From positions 310,001-374,000 of the forward strand of contig NZ_BMWC01000008.1 in the NCBI RefSeq assembly GCF_014651035.1: a stretch of DNA of 64,000 nt, written 5' to 3'. The translations under genes were made by a program, and so were the position numbers. This stretch comes from Streptomyces lomondensis. GTDB taxonomy: Bacteria; Actinomycetota; Actinomycetes; Streptomycetales; Streptomycetaceae. Below, piece by piece: positions 22,144 to 29,980 of the stretch (position 1 is its first letter; the number at the start of each line of letters is the position of its first letter). The notes under the pieces are model-generated. The model searched no databases. It worked only from the letters and a program-made list of their open reading frames with translations, and was not told the DNA's origin.

Positions 22144-22953
22144 ATGAACGCGTACGACGAGGGCCCGAACGCCCGGCACGGGCCGGGCACGCCTGCCGAG
22201 CCCGGTCAGCCTGCCAAGCCTGGTCAGCCTGCCGAGCCCGGTTCACCTGCCGAGCCCGGCCCGCCCCTGGAGTCTGGTCCGGACGCAGGCCCCCGTACCG
22301 GCGTCGCCGCGCTCTCCCTCCGTTACCGGATCGTCGTCGCCGTGGCGCTCGCGGTCGTCGCGGTGGGGGTCTGCGCGCATCTGGGGATGACGTTCCTGCA
22401 TGTCGCGCCTGCGAATACGGTCACCAAGGAGCACGGGAAGGCCGTCGACGACTGGATCTATCCGGAGTTCGAGCAGAACTGGAAGCTCTTCGCGCCGAAC
22501 CCGCTCCAGCAGAACATCTCGATCCAGGTCCGCGCCCAGGTCCGGGGGCGGGACGGCATGACGCTGACCACCGGCTGGTACGACCTGTCCGCCGAGGACG
22601 GCCGGGCCATCGACGGCAACCTGCTGCCCAGCCACACCCAGCAGAACGAGCTGCGCCGCGCCTGGGACTTCTTCGTGGCGACGCACGACGGCGAGAACCG
22701 CCCGGTGGGCCTGCGCGGCTCGCTCTCCGAGTCGTATCTGCGCCGGATCGCGGTGCTGCGCCTGGACCGCGATGACGCGGTGCGGGCCACGACCGGGGGC
22801 GGCGGTGTGATCGAGCGCGTCCAGGTCCGCTCCCGTACGAGCAACGTGCCCGCGCCCGAGTGGAGCCGGGAGAAGGTCTCCACGACACCGTCCTACCGCG
22901 AGCTGCCGTGGTGGAAGGTGCCGCGGGACGAGGCCGCGGGAGGCGTGCGGTGA
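22144..22953 (+). CDS. DUF5819 family membrane protein
   Basis: Protein of 269 aa from the ATG at 22144 (GGGGCGGA upstream). The first 50 residues are a disordered tail with PAEPGQPAKPGQ-type repeats. One TM helix follows (about residues 62-84, YRIVVAVALAVVAVGVCAHLG), then an extracytoplasmic domain with IYPEFEQNWKLFAPNPLQQN, a hallmark of the family. The stop overlaps the HTTM-gene start (GTGA). DUF5819 and HTTM genes occur together in many actinobacteria, so they probably form one membrane complex of unknown function. Confidence 0.85.
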   Translation: MNAYDEGPNARHGPGTPAEPGQPAKPGQPAEPGSPAEPGPPLESGPDAGPRTGVAALSLRYRIVVAVALAVVAVGVCAHLGMTFLHVAPANTVTKEHGKAVDDWIYPEFEQNWKLFAPNPLQQNISIQVRAQVRGRDGMTLTTGWYDLSAEDGRAIDGNLLPSHTQQNELRRAWDFFVATHDGENRPVGLRGSLSESYLRRIAVLRLDRDDAVRATTGGGGVIERVQVRSRTSNVPAPEWSREKVSTTPSYRELPWWKVPRDEAAGGVR

Positions 22954-24164
22954 ACCGCTGCTCCCTGGCCGTCTCGCGCGGTATCGCCCGGGTCACCGAG
23001 GCCGCCCTCGGCCCCTACCAGACCGCCGTCGTCCGCATCGGCTTCAGCGCGACCTGGCTGCTGTTCCTGCTGCGCGAGCTGCCCCACCGCCATGAGCTCT
23101 ACGGCCCCGACGGCCCGTGGAGCTGGGATCTCGCCGAGCAGCTGATCCGGACGAACGGGGCGTTCACCACGCTGATGTGGTCGGACGGCCGCATCTGGTT
23201 CGAGATCGTCTACGCGCTCGCGGTCCTGGCCAGTGCCCTGCTGATGCTGGGCTGGCGCACCCGCACCATGTCGGTGCTGTTCATGGTCGGCGTGCTGTCG
23301 CTCCAGAACCGCAGCGTCTTCATGGGCGACGGCGGCGACAACGTGCTGCACCTGATGTCGATCTACCTGGTGTTCACGCGCTGCGCCCAGGTGTGGTCGC
23401 TGGACGCCCGGCGGGCCTCGCGGGCCCGGGCGGCACGCGCGCGTGGCGAGCGGGTCACGGACCGGACCGGGCCGGTCCTGTGGGGCGTGCTCGGGTTCGT
23501 CCTGGTCGCGGTGACCCTGGCCGGCCGGTTGGAGGGCGACTGGCTGATACCGGCGCTGCTGTGGACGGTGTGGGCGGCGCAGGCCCTGTGGTGGCTGGTC
23601 GGGCGCCGCGCCCGGTCCGCTGAGCCGCGGATCCTGCTCGACGTCGTCGCCAACGTCGTGCACAACGGCGCCCTGCTCGTGATCATGGCCGAGGCGTGCC
23701 TGATCTACGCGACGGCCGGCTGGTACAAGATCCAGGGGTCCCGCTGGCAGGACGGCACCGCGGTCTACTACCCGCTCCACCTGGAGTACTTCTCGCCCTG
23801 GCCCGCGCTCGCCGGCCTGCTGTCCGCCAGCGGCACGCTGGTGATGCTCGTGACCTACGGGACCGTCCTGGTGCAGGTCGCCTTCCCGTTCACCTTGTTC
23901 AACCGGCGGGTGAAGAACGTCCTGCTGGCGGTGATGATCACCGAGCACGCGGTGATCGCCGTCGTGCTCGGCCTGCCGTTCTTCTCGCTGGCGATGATCG
24001 CGGCGGACGCGGTGTTCCTGCCGACGACCTTCCTGCGCCGCCTGGGCGGCTGGGCGGCACGCGCGCGTGACCGCCTCCTGAGCCGCGCCCGGCGGCGGAG
24101 CCCGGTCCCCGAGCAGCGGGCCCACGAGAGCCCCGAGACCACGCACGTAGGCTTCGGGACATGA
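22950..24164 (+). CDS. HTTM-domain (vitamin K-dependent gamma-carboxylase-like) membrane protein
   Basis: Protein of 404 aa starting at GTG 22950, coupled to DUF5819 by a 4-nt overlap. It has eight or nine hydrophobic segments, with YQTAVVRIGFSATWLLFLLRELPHR and MGDGGDNVLHLMSIYLVFTRC typical of HTTM proteins, and AGWYKIQGSRWQDGTAVYYPLHLEYF, the most conserved part of the family. HTTM is homologous to the membrane part of gamma-glutamyl carboxylase, but the catalytic lysine cannot be confirmed by eye. With DUF5819 supplying a large extracytoplasmic domain, the pair may modify or sense an exported molecule. Confidence 0.87.
   Translation: MNRCSLAVSRGIARVTEAALGPYQTAVVRIGFSATWLLFLLRELPHRHELYGPDGPWSWDLAEQLIRTNGAFTTLMWSDGRIWFEIVYALAVLASALLMLGWRTRTMSVLFMVGVLSLQNRSVFMGDGGDNVLHLMSIYLVFTRCAQVWSLDARRASRARAARARGERVTDRTGPVLWGVLGFVLVAVTLAGRLEGDWLIPALLWTVWAAQALWWLVGRRARSAEPRILLDVVANVVHNGALLVIMAEACLIYATAGWYKIQGSRWQDGTAVYYPLHLEYFSPWPALAGLLSASGTLVMLVTYGTVLVQVAFPFTLFNRRVKNVLLAVMITEHAVIAVVLGLPFFSLAMIAADAVFLPTTFLRRLGGWAARARDRLLSRARRRSPVPEQRAHESPETTHVGFGT
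24148..24153 (+). promoter_or_regulatory. Internal -10 box for the SpoU methyltransferase
   Basis: TAGGCT inside the 3' end of the HTTM gene ends 7 nt before the ATG at 24161, so the methyltransferase may also be made from its own leaderless message. Confidence 0.45.
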
Positions 24165-24901
24165 CCGACCCCGTGACCGCCTGGCACCGGCTCGCCGGCG
24201 ACACCGTCCTGCTCGACGGCTTCCACGCCCTCAAGCACGCGCTGCGGTTCCGCGCCGAGGTGCCCGTGGCGGTCACCGCGGACCGGACCGCCGCGCTCGC
24301 CCTCGCCGACGAGCTGGCGCCCGACGTCCGGGACACCCTGGCCGCGCTGCTGGCGGAGGTCCCGCACGAGACGTACACGTCGCTCGTGCCCCGCCCGCAC
24401 CCCACCGCGGTGGCCGCCCTGGCGGTACGCCCGTCCCGGGCGTCCAACCTGGCGAAGCTGGCGCACACGCCGCGCACGGCCCCGGTCGTTGTCCTGGACA
24501 ACCCGCGCAACCTGGGCAACGCGGGCGCGGTGATCCGCCTGGCCGCCGGCTTCGGGGCGACCGGCGTGGTGACGACCGGGACGGTCGACCCCTGGCATCC
24601 GACGGTGGTCCGCGGCGGTGCGGGCCTGCACTTCGCGACCGCGGTGGAGCGCCTGGACGTGACCGACCTGCCGCCCGGCCCGCTGTTCGCCCTCGACCCG
24701 GAGGGCGACGACATCCGGGGCATCAAGCTCCCGGACGACGCCGTCCTCGCCTTCGGCTCGGAACGCACGGGCCTGTCACCCGAACTGCGCGCCCGTGCCG
24801 ACCACTTGCTGGCGCTCCCGATGCGCCCCCAGGTCAGCAGCTACAACCTCGCGACCAGCGTGGCCATGACCCTGTACCACTGGAGCTCTGGTGCGTCCTG
24901 A
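24161..24901 (+). CDS. TrmH/SpoU-family RNA 2'-O-methyltransferase
   Basis: Protein of 246 aa, ATGA overlap with the HTTM gene. The three SPOUT motifs are DNPRNLGNAGAVIR, LAFGSERTGLS and LALPMRPQVSSYNLATSVAMTLYHW, which build the trefoil-knot SAM site. An N-terminal ~90-aa domain (HALKHALRFRAEVPV) resembles the substrate-binding part of rRNA methylases. The target nucleotide (23S rRNA or tRNA) cannot be assigned. A transposase remnant begins at its extreme 3' end, so the last few residues (SSGAS) may not be the ancestral C-terminus. Confidence 0.9.
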   Translation: MTDPVTAWHRLAGDTVLLDGFHALKHALRFRAEVPVAVTADRTAALALADELAPDVRDTLAALLAEVPHETYTSLVPRPHPTAVAALAVRPSRASNLAKLAHTPRTAPVVVLDNPRNLGNAGAVIRLAAGFGATGVVTTGTVDPWHPTVVRGGAGLHFATAVERLDVTDLPPGPLFALDPEGDDIRGIKLPDDAVLAFGSERTGLSPELRARADHLLALPMRPQVSSYNLATSVAMTLYHWSSGAS

Positions 24902-24987
24902 GGGACGCGAACGGACTGCCCCTCCTCGTCGGTGTCTCGGCCGCCAACACCCACGACAGCGAAGGGCTGAAGCCCATGATCGTTGAT
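24893..24987 (+). pseudogene. IS5-type transposase fragment
   Basis: A reading frame different from the methyltransferase gives CVLRDANGLPLLVGVSAANT then HDSEGLKPMI, a block found in Streptomyces IS5-like transposases before their DDE Asp/Glu region. Neither end of the gene is present. It marks the left edge of the lower-GC island. Confidence 0.7.
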
Positions 24988-25153
24988 CTCGCGCTCGCGC
25001 CTGAATACTGTCGTGGTCACGGGGCTCTGTACGGCCTGACGGGGTGCCGTTGCCGAGGGCGCCGGATGGTCGGCTGGTGCTGGCTGTGGAGTCTCGCCGT
25101 GGCTGCGGCCGGGATACGTGGTAACTGCTGGTCACGGATGAGATGATCTTTCC

Positions 25154-25812
25154 GTGTCTGTTGTGATCACGGCGTCGGAGCCCTCCTGGATAGCCCCGTT
25201 CACCGGGCTGAGCCCGCGCCAGTTCGGCAAGCTGATCACCGCTCTGCGGCGCGAGGGTGCGGACCCGGGGCGCAAGGGCCGTCCCTGGAGCCTGCCGCTG
25301 GAGGACCGCGTGCTCCTGGTCGCCGCGTACTGGCGGACGAACCTGACCCTGCGCCAACTCGTGCCGCTCTTTGGGGCGTCCGAGTCGGCCGCCTACCGCA
25401 TCATCGACCACCTTGGGCCCGCGCTCGCGCTCCAGCAGCGCAAAAGGTTCCGCAAGGACACCAGGCTGATCGTGGACGGCACCCTCGTCCGACCCGCGAT
25501 CACACCGTCACCGAGCAGTCGAAGAACTACCGGTATTCCACCAACCACCAGGTCGTCATCGACGCCGACCCCCGCTCGTCGTCGCGGTCGACCGACCAGT
25601 CACCGACAATCGCAACGACTGCAAGGCGTGGGAGCTGCCCGGCGCAAGGAGGAACACAACGCCTCCCACCGCAAAGTCCGCGCTCGCGTCGAGCACGCCT
25701 TCGCCCGCATGAAGACTGGAAGATCCTCCGCGACTGCCGGCTGAAAGGCGACGACGTCCACCACGCCATACTCGGCATCGCCCGCCTGCACAACCTCGTC
25801 ATTGCCGGGTGA
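25154..25812 (+). pseudogene. Frameshifted DDE transposase (IS5-like, HARBI/'transposase family' type)
   Basis: It starts at GTG 25154 with VITASEPSWIAPFTGLSP and LRQLVPLFGASESAAYRIIDHL, the N-terminal helix-turn-helix of this IS group, then RKDTRLIVDGTLV. After about residue 115 the frame must shift to read NYRYSTNHQVVIDADTRL, and must shift again to reach EEHNASHRKVRARVEHAFARMK and ILGIARLHNLVIAG before the stop at 25812. The spacing suggests an internal deletion as well as frameshifts. It is inactive. Confidence 0.82.
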
Positions 25813-25884
25813 CACAGTGCCCTGACCAGCATGACCATTGTTTGAACGCAGACTTGGCAACTGCGCGCGGCGAATGCAGCAATG

Positions 25885-25914
25885 TTGCACTCAAGTTGCA
25901 TAAAAGGGCATAAT
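25885..25914 (+). promoter_or_regulatory. Probable sigma-70-type promoter of the I36 gene
   Basis: TTGCAC (25885-25890), 18-bp spacer, CATAAT (25909-25914), in an unusually AT-rich stretch. The leader to the ATG at 26064 would be about 140 nt. The rest of 25813-26063 shows no gene. Confidence 0.5.
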
Positions 25915-26063
25915 GTGCTCGCTTGTTATCCGGCACCCTTGATCGTCGCTTTTTGTATTGCCGGACGCAAATCGAGGGTGGGGCTTCCCAAGCCTGGATC
26001 TTGGTCGGTACGATTACCCAGAGACGGCATCTCTGGCCGACTAAAGTCGAAGGGAAGTATGGA

Positions 26064-26483
26064 ATGCGCCTTAAGAGAACCCTTGTCATGGGTTCAGTGG
26101 CCCTGACTGCTGTGATGGCGACAGCGGGCAGCGCATCAGCGTTCACGTACCCTGCCGCAGAATGCGATCCGGGTCAGGTGTGTCTCTACTACAACTCCAG
26201 TTCGTCGGGGTTCGGAGCTGTCTTCAAGCAGAGTTCCAACATTCCAAACTACTCGGGCTACTACTTCTCGGCCGGCAGGAATGGAAGCTCCGGTGCCGGC
26301 GTTTCGGTGAAGAACAACGTGGCTGCGGTGGACAACCGTGCAAACGGGCGCTACTTCTCTCTGTTTTTCAATAGCGGCTACGACTGCTCTGTCGCCTGTA
26401 TGCAAATCGGGCCCAACAACGCGGTCGACATCCCTGAGCCGATGAAGAACGACAATGCATCGGGTAGGTACGGACAGCCCTAA
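26064..26483 (+). CDS. Secreted peptidase-inhibitor-family-I36-like protein
   Basis: Protein of 139 aa; the ATG at 26064 follows GGGAAG at 6 nt. Residues 1-30 are a Sec signal peptide (MRLKRTLVMGSVALTAVMAT then ASAF). The mature protein has four Cys: CDPGQVCLYYNS near the start, and CSVACMQIG near the end. CxxGxVCLYYN is the start of the beta/gamma-crystallin-like I36 family, whose founder SMI inhibits Streptomyces metalloproteinases. Inhibition is only inferred. Base composition is much lower in GC than the flanks and codon use is relaxed, pointing to acquisition. No partner protease is adjacent. Confidence 0.82.
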   Translation: MRLKRTLVMGSVALTAVMATAGSASAFTYPAAECDPGQVCLYYNSSSSGFGAVFKQSSNIPNYSGYYFSAGRNGSSGAGVSVKNNVAAVDNRANGRYFSLFFNSGYDCSVACMQIGPNNAVDIPEPMKNDNASGRYGQP

Positions 26484-26595
26484 CCGTTTGGTAGTTCCAC
26501 GGCGATCCCTGGCCATCCGTACTGGCGGCCAGGGATCCCTTGATGCGATGTGCCACTACTCATCCTGCACTCGGTTACGATCCGCGAAAGAGATC

Positions 26596-27576
26596 ATGCA
26601 AGTGTCCAGCCGCTCGTATCGCACAGCCGCCGTCTTGATCGCCCTTCCACTCCTGCTGGCTGGTTGCACGGGTGCGGACCGAGAGGATCCCGAGTCAGAC
26701 GACAGGGCGGAAAAACAGCCAAGCGTGAAGGTGCCGGCGCTCGTTTTTGCCCCACCAAGAATTGATTCCGCCAACGACAGGCCGCTGCCCCTCGATAAAT
26801 ACCTGGTCAATCCAGAGCAGCAGTCAATCATCACCAAAGCGTATGCGAGGCTTGTCTCCGACTGCATGGCGCGCTTCGGGTTCGAGTACAAAATTCCGAC
26901 GCCCCAGGAGCGGCGGGACAGCGATGCTCCCACCACTCGGGTAAGTGGCCACTATGGGCACCAGAACTCCGCGTTGATGGCCAAGTGGGGTTACCATCCG
27001 GAGGGAGGTGTACCCGTAAGTCAATCCGGTGCCGCAGATTCTATTCCGAAGGTAACAGCGAAGCAGAGGGTTGCCGAGCGTGGTACGTCCGACCCCAGAC
27101 AGAGTTTCGGTCCTGGCGGCCAGGTCATCCGTGGCCGTACTGTACCGAATCATGGCTGTATCGGAGCGGCGACCGAGAGGGTGACGGGAACTGTGGACGG
27201 CGAACTGCTTGATCCGCAAATCGCAGTCAATATCAACCTCGAGACCATGTATGCGGCCCGTCAGGATGAGAGGACCAGATCTGTATTCGTTAAGTGGTCG
27301 CTGTGCATGAAGAACAAGGGCCTCAATTACAAGGATCCTTTGGCTGCCATAAGTGATCCAGAGTGGCAGAAGTCTTTGAAGCCTACGGCGCACGAACTGA
27401 AGGTGGCTACAGCGGACGCGGCATGTCGGCACAAGGAGAATGTGGTGGGCGTCTGGTATGCGGTGGACTATGCCTATGAGAAGCAAGCCCTCGCTGCCAA
27501 CGTTGCGGCCATGGCCAAGGTAAGAGCTGACCTGGAATCCAAGGTAAGAATCGCGACGCAGGTGATGGCTGAGTAA
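26596..27576 (+). CDS. Lipoprotein of unknown function
   Basis: Protein of 326 aa. A type II signal peptide ends in the lipobox LLAGC (Cys about residue 23), followed by an acidic linker. The folded part has conserved-looking DCMARFGFEYKIPTPQERR (about residues 87-105), NHGCIGAATERV, FVKWSLCMKNKGLNYKDPL and a C-terminal helix. The paired Cys in CMARFGF and CMKNKG resemble a recurrent but unnamed actinobacterial lipoprotein family found near mobile DNA. Start ATG 26596 with GAAAGAGA upstream. GC is low, as in the I36 gene 112 bp upstream, and the two probably arrived together. Confidence 0.75.
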   Translation: MQVSSRSYRTAAVLIALPLLLAGCTGADREDPESDDRAEKQPSVKVPALVFAPPRIDSANDRPLPLDKYLVNPEQQSIITKAYARLVSDCMARFGFEYKIPTPQERRDSDAPTTRVSGHYGHQNSALMAKWGYHPEGGVPVSQSGAADSIPKVTAKQRVAERGTSDPRQSFGPGGQVIRGRTVPNHGCIGAATERVTGTVDGELLDPQIAVNINLETMYAARQDERTRSVFVKWSLCMKNKGLNYKDPLAAISDPEWQKSLKPTAHELKVATADAACRHKENVVGVWYAVDYAYEKQALAANVAAMAKVRADLESKVRIATQVMAE

Positions 27577-27720
27577 AGGTGTCCTCGCATGACGCGGTGC
27601 ATTGACCGCTCGGGGCTGGCTGGCGGGCAACGGCCGGGGCTGTTCAGGATGCCCCCCGGGGAGGGGGCGGCTTATGGCCAAGCTCATCGGCTACCGGATC
27701 ACCGCAGCCGAGGTGCGCGG

Positions 27721-27890
27721 TGAAATCGCCGGTGTCGTCGTCCGGTGTAGCCGTAGTCACCGTCACGGCCAACAGCGGTCGGAGAGGAGCCATCACGCTG
27801 TGCCGCTTGCGGCCGTTGGCTTTCTTCCACCGTCGAAGCCCCTGGTCGCGGCAGGCACCGACGCTGCTCCCCTCACCGACCGCGCGTCGC
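27721..27890 (-). pseudogene. IS5-family transposase fragment (minus strand)
   Basis: Read on the minus strand it gives DARSVRGAASVPAATRGFDG then GKKANGRKRHSVMAPL and LLAVTVTTATPDDD, clearly derived from the D-S-Q-S-V-K...GYDAGKKVNGRKRH-LVDT core of IS5 transposases. It has no start or stop of its own. The rest of 27577-28128 holds no gene. It marks the right edge of the island. Confidence 0.78.
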
Positions 27891-28128
27891 GGGTACCGGC
27901 CGTCGGCTCCGGGGCCGGCACCGCATCTAGTACGACCGCCTACTCGGCATCGCTCGTGTGGGACGCCTCAGCCGCCTGCACGGCCGGTCCCCCGGACTTT
28001 CCCGAACCGGTGAGCGAGACGATCACCCTCCAGGGAGGCCCAGCTGGACGACACTCCCCGACGCCAGCATGGTGCACAGAGGGGCCTGCCGTCGCTCGGT
28101 TGGATTCGACGCGGGGCACGGGGCCCTC

Positions 28129-29820
28129 CTACGCCTCCCGCCGCACCTCGACCACCCGGAACCGGTTGGCGACGAACGCACCGTCGCACAGCGCCGCACT
28201 GGCCGCCGGATTACCCCCCGAGCCATGGAAGTCGGAGAACGCGGCCGTCTGGTTCACATACACCCCGCCCGTCAGATTCAGCGACAACTGCGCCGCCTCC
28301 TCCAGACAGGCTTCCCGCACGTCCTGCTCGACCTCCGGGTCGGTCGTGTACGCCCCGACGGTCATCGCGCCCTTCTCCCGGACGGTGCGCCGCAGCAACT
28401 CCACCGCGTCCGAAGCCGAGTCCACGGCGACGGCGAACGACACCGGCCCGAAGCACTCGCTCATGTACGCGGCCTCCGCGTCCGGCTTGGCCCCGTCCAG
28501 CTTCACGATGACCGGCGTACGGACGACCGCCCCCGGGAAGTCCGGGTTGGTGATCTCCCGGGACGCCAGGGCGACTTCGCCCAGCCCGGCCGCCTTCTCC
28601 AGCCGCGCCTTCACGTCCGGGTTGACGATCGCCCCGAGCAGCGCGTTCGCCCGGGCGTCGTCGCCGAGCAGGCCGTCCACCGCCTTGGCGAGATCCGCGA
28701 CGACCTCGTCGTACGACCTGGGTCCCTGGTCCGTGGAGATGCCCTCCCGGGGGACGAGCAGGTTCTGCGGGGTCGTGCACATCTGGCCGCTGTACAGGGA
28801 CAGCGAGAACGCCAGGTTGGAGAGCATGCCCTTGTAGTCGGACGTGGAGTGGACGACGACGGTGTTGACGCCGGCCTTCTCCGTGTAGACCTGCGCCTGG
28901 CGGGCGTTGGCCTCCAGCCAGTCGCCGAACGTGGTCGAGCCCGTGTAGTCGATGATCCGGATCTCGGGGCGCAGGGCGAGCGTCTTGGCGATGCCCTCGC
29001 CGGGGCGCTCGGCGGCCAGCGCCACCAGGTTCGGGTCGAAGCCGGTCTCGGCGAGCACCTCGCGGGCGACCTGCACGGTGAGCGCGAGCGGCAGCACCGC
29101 GCGCGGGTGGGGCTTGACCAGGACCGCGTTGCCCGTGGCCAGGGAGGCGAACAGGCCCGGATAGCCGTTCCAGGTCGGGAAGGTGTTGCAGCCGATCACC
29201 AGGCCGATGCCGCGCGGGACCGGCGTGAACTGCTTGCTCATGGCCAGCGGGTCGCGCTTGCCCTGCGGCTTGGTCCACTCGGCGTTGTCCGGCGTGCGCA
29301 CCTGCTCCACGTACGCGTACGCCACCGCCTCCAGGCCGCGGTCCTGCGCGTGCGGGCCGCCCGCCTGGAACGCCATCATGAACGCCTGGCCGGAGGTGTG
29401 CATGACCGCGTGCGCGAACTCGTGCGTCCGGTCGTTGATCCGCTTGAGGATCTCCAGGCAGACCACCGCGCGCTGCTCCGCGCCCGCATCCCGCCAGGCC
29501 CGCTGCCCGGCCTTCATGGCGGGCAGCAGCACGTCGAGGTCCGCGTGCGGGTACGTCACGCCCAGGTCGATGCCGTACGGGGAGGTCTCGCCGCCCACCC
29601 AGTCGTCCGTGCCCGGCTGGCCGAGGTCGAGGCGGGTGCCGAGCAGGGCGTCGAAGGCGGCCTTGCCCGCGGCCGCGTCCAGGCTGCCGTTCTCCCCGTA
29701 GGCCTTGGGGTGCTCGGGGTGCGGGGACCAGTACGCGCGCGTGCGGATCGCTTCCAGCGCCTGGTCGAGGGTGGACCGGTGCCGGGCGATCAGCTCGTGC
29801 GCCGAGAGTGCGGCGGTCAT
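28129..29820 (-). CDS. paaN: Phenylacetic-acid degradation protein PaaN (aldehyde dehydrogenase)
   Basis: Protein of 563 aa with an ALDH fold. It has IGCNTFPTWNGYPGLFASLATGN, NAVLVKPHPRAVLPLALTVQ and DYTGSTTFGDWLE before the catalytic Cys in SLYSGQMCTTPQNLLV (around residue 330). FGPVSFAV and GNPAASAALCDGAFVANRF close the fold. This is the actinobacterial PaaN form without the MaoC-like hydratase domain of E. coli PaaZ. The family acts on the semialdehyde formed on ring cleavage in the phenylacetyl-CoA pathway. It is divergent from the 3-hydroxyacyl-CoA dehydrogenase, with a TetR-type palindrome between them. The paaA-E oxygenase genes are not here. Confidence 0.92.
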   Translation of the reverse strand: MTAALSAHELIARHRSTLDQALEAIRTRAYWSPHPEHPKAYGENGSLDAAAGKAAFDALLGTRLDLGQPGTDDWVGGETSPYGIDLGVTYPHADLDVLLPAMKAGQRAWRDAGAEQRAVVCLEILKRINDRTHEFAHAVMHTSGQAFMMAFQAGGPHAQDRGLEAVAYAYVEQVRTPDNAEWTKPQGKRDPLAMSKQFTPVPRGIGLVIGCNTFPTWNGYPGLFASLATGNAVLVKPHPRAVLPLALTVQVAREVLAETGFDPNLVALAAERPGEGIAKTLALRPEIRIIDYTGSTTFGDWLEANARQAQVYTEKAGVNTVVVHSTSDYKGMLSNLAFSLSLYSGQMCTTPQNLLVPREGISTDQGPRSYDEVVADLAKAVDGLLGDDARANALLGAIVNPDVKARLEKAAGLGEVALASREITNPDFPGAVVRTPVIVKLDGAKPDAEAAYMSECFGPVSFAVAVDSASDAVELLRRTVREKGAMTVGAYTTDPEVEQDVREACLEEAAQLSLNLTGGVYVNQTAAFSDFHGSGGNPAASAALCDGAFVANRFRVVEVRREA

Positions 29821-29909
29821 GGGTGACCAACTCCTCGTCTCAAGAACTCCTCGTCGAGTTCATGACCTGGGCAGAAACCTGGGCAGGAACACTCGGACAG
29901 AGCTAGAGT

Positions 29910-29929
29910 AACCGAACGATCGGTCGGTT
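29910..29929. promoter_or_regulatory. TetR-type operator between paaN and the divergent dehydrogenase
   Basis: The core ACCGAACGATCGGTCGGT is an 18-bp palindrome with two paired mismatches, flanked by A and T. It is the likely site of the TetR regulator encoded at 31495. A near-identical copy lies before the bkd operon at 32690. Confidence 0.7.
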
Positions 29930-29980
29930 CAAGGGGGTCCGCCGCATCTGTGGAAAACCCCGTGCGGGAGGATCGCGCAC

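Noticed and set aside
27602..29826. Plus-strand open frames opposite paaN and the transposase remnant
   Set aside because: They have Ser/Arg-rich composition and no domains, and the aldehyde dehydrogenase motifs are on the minus strand.
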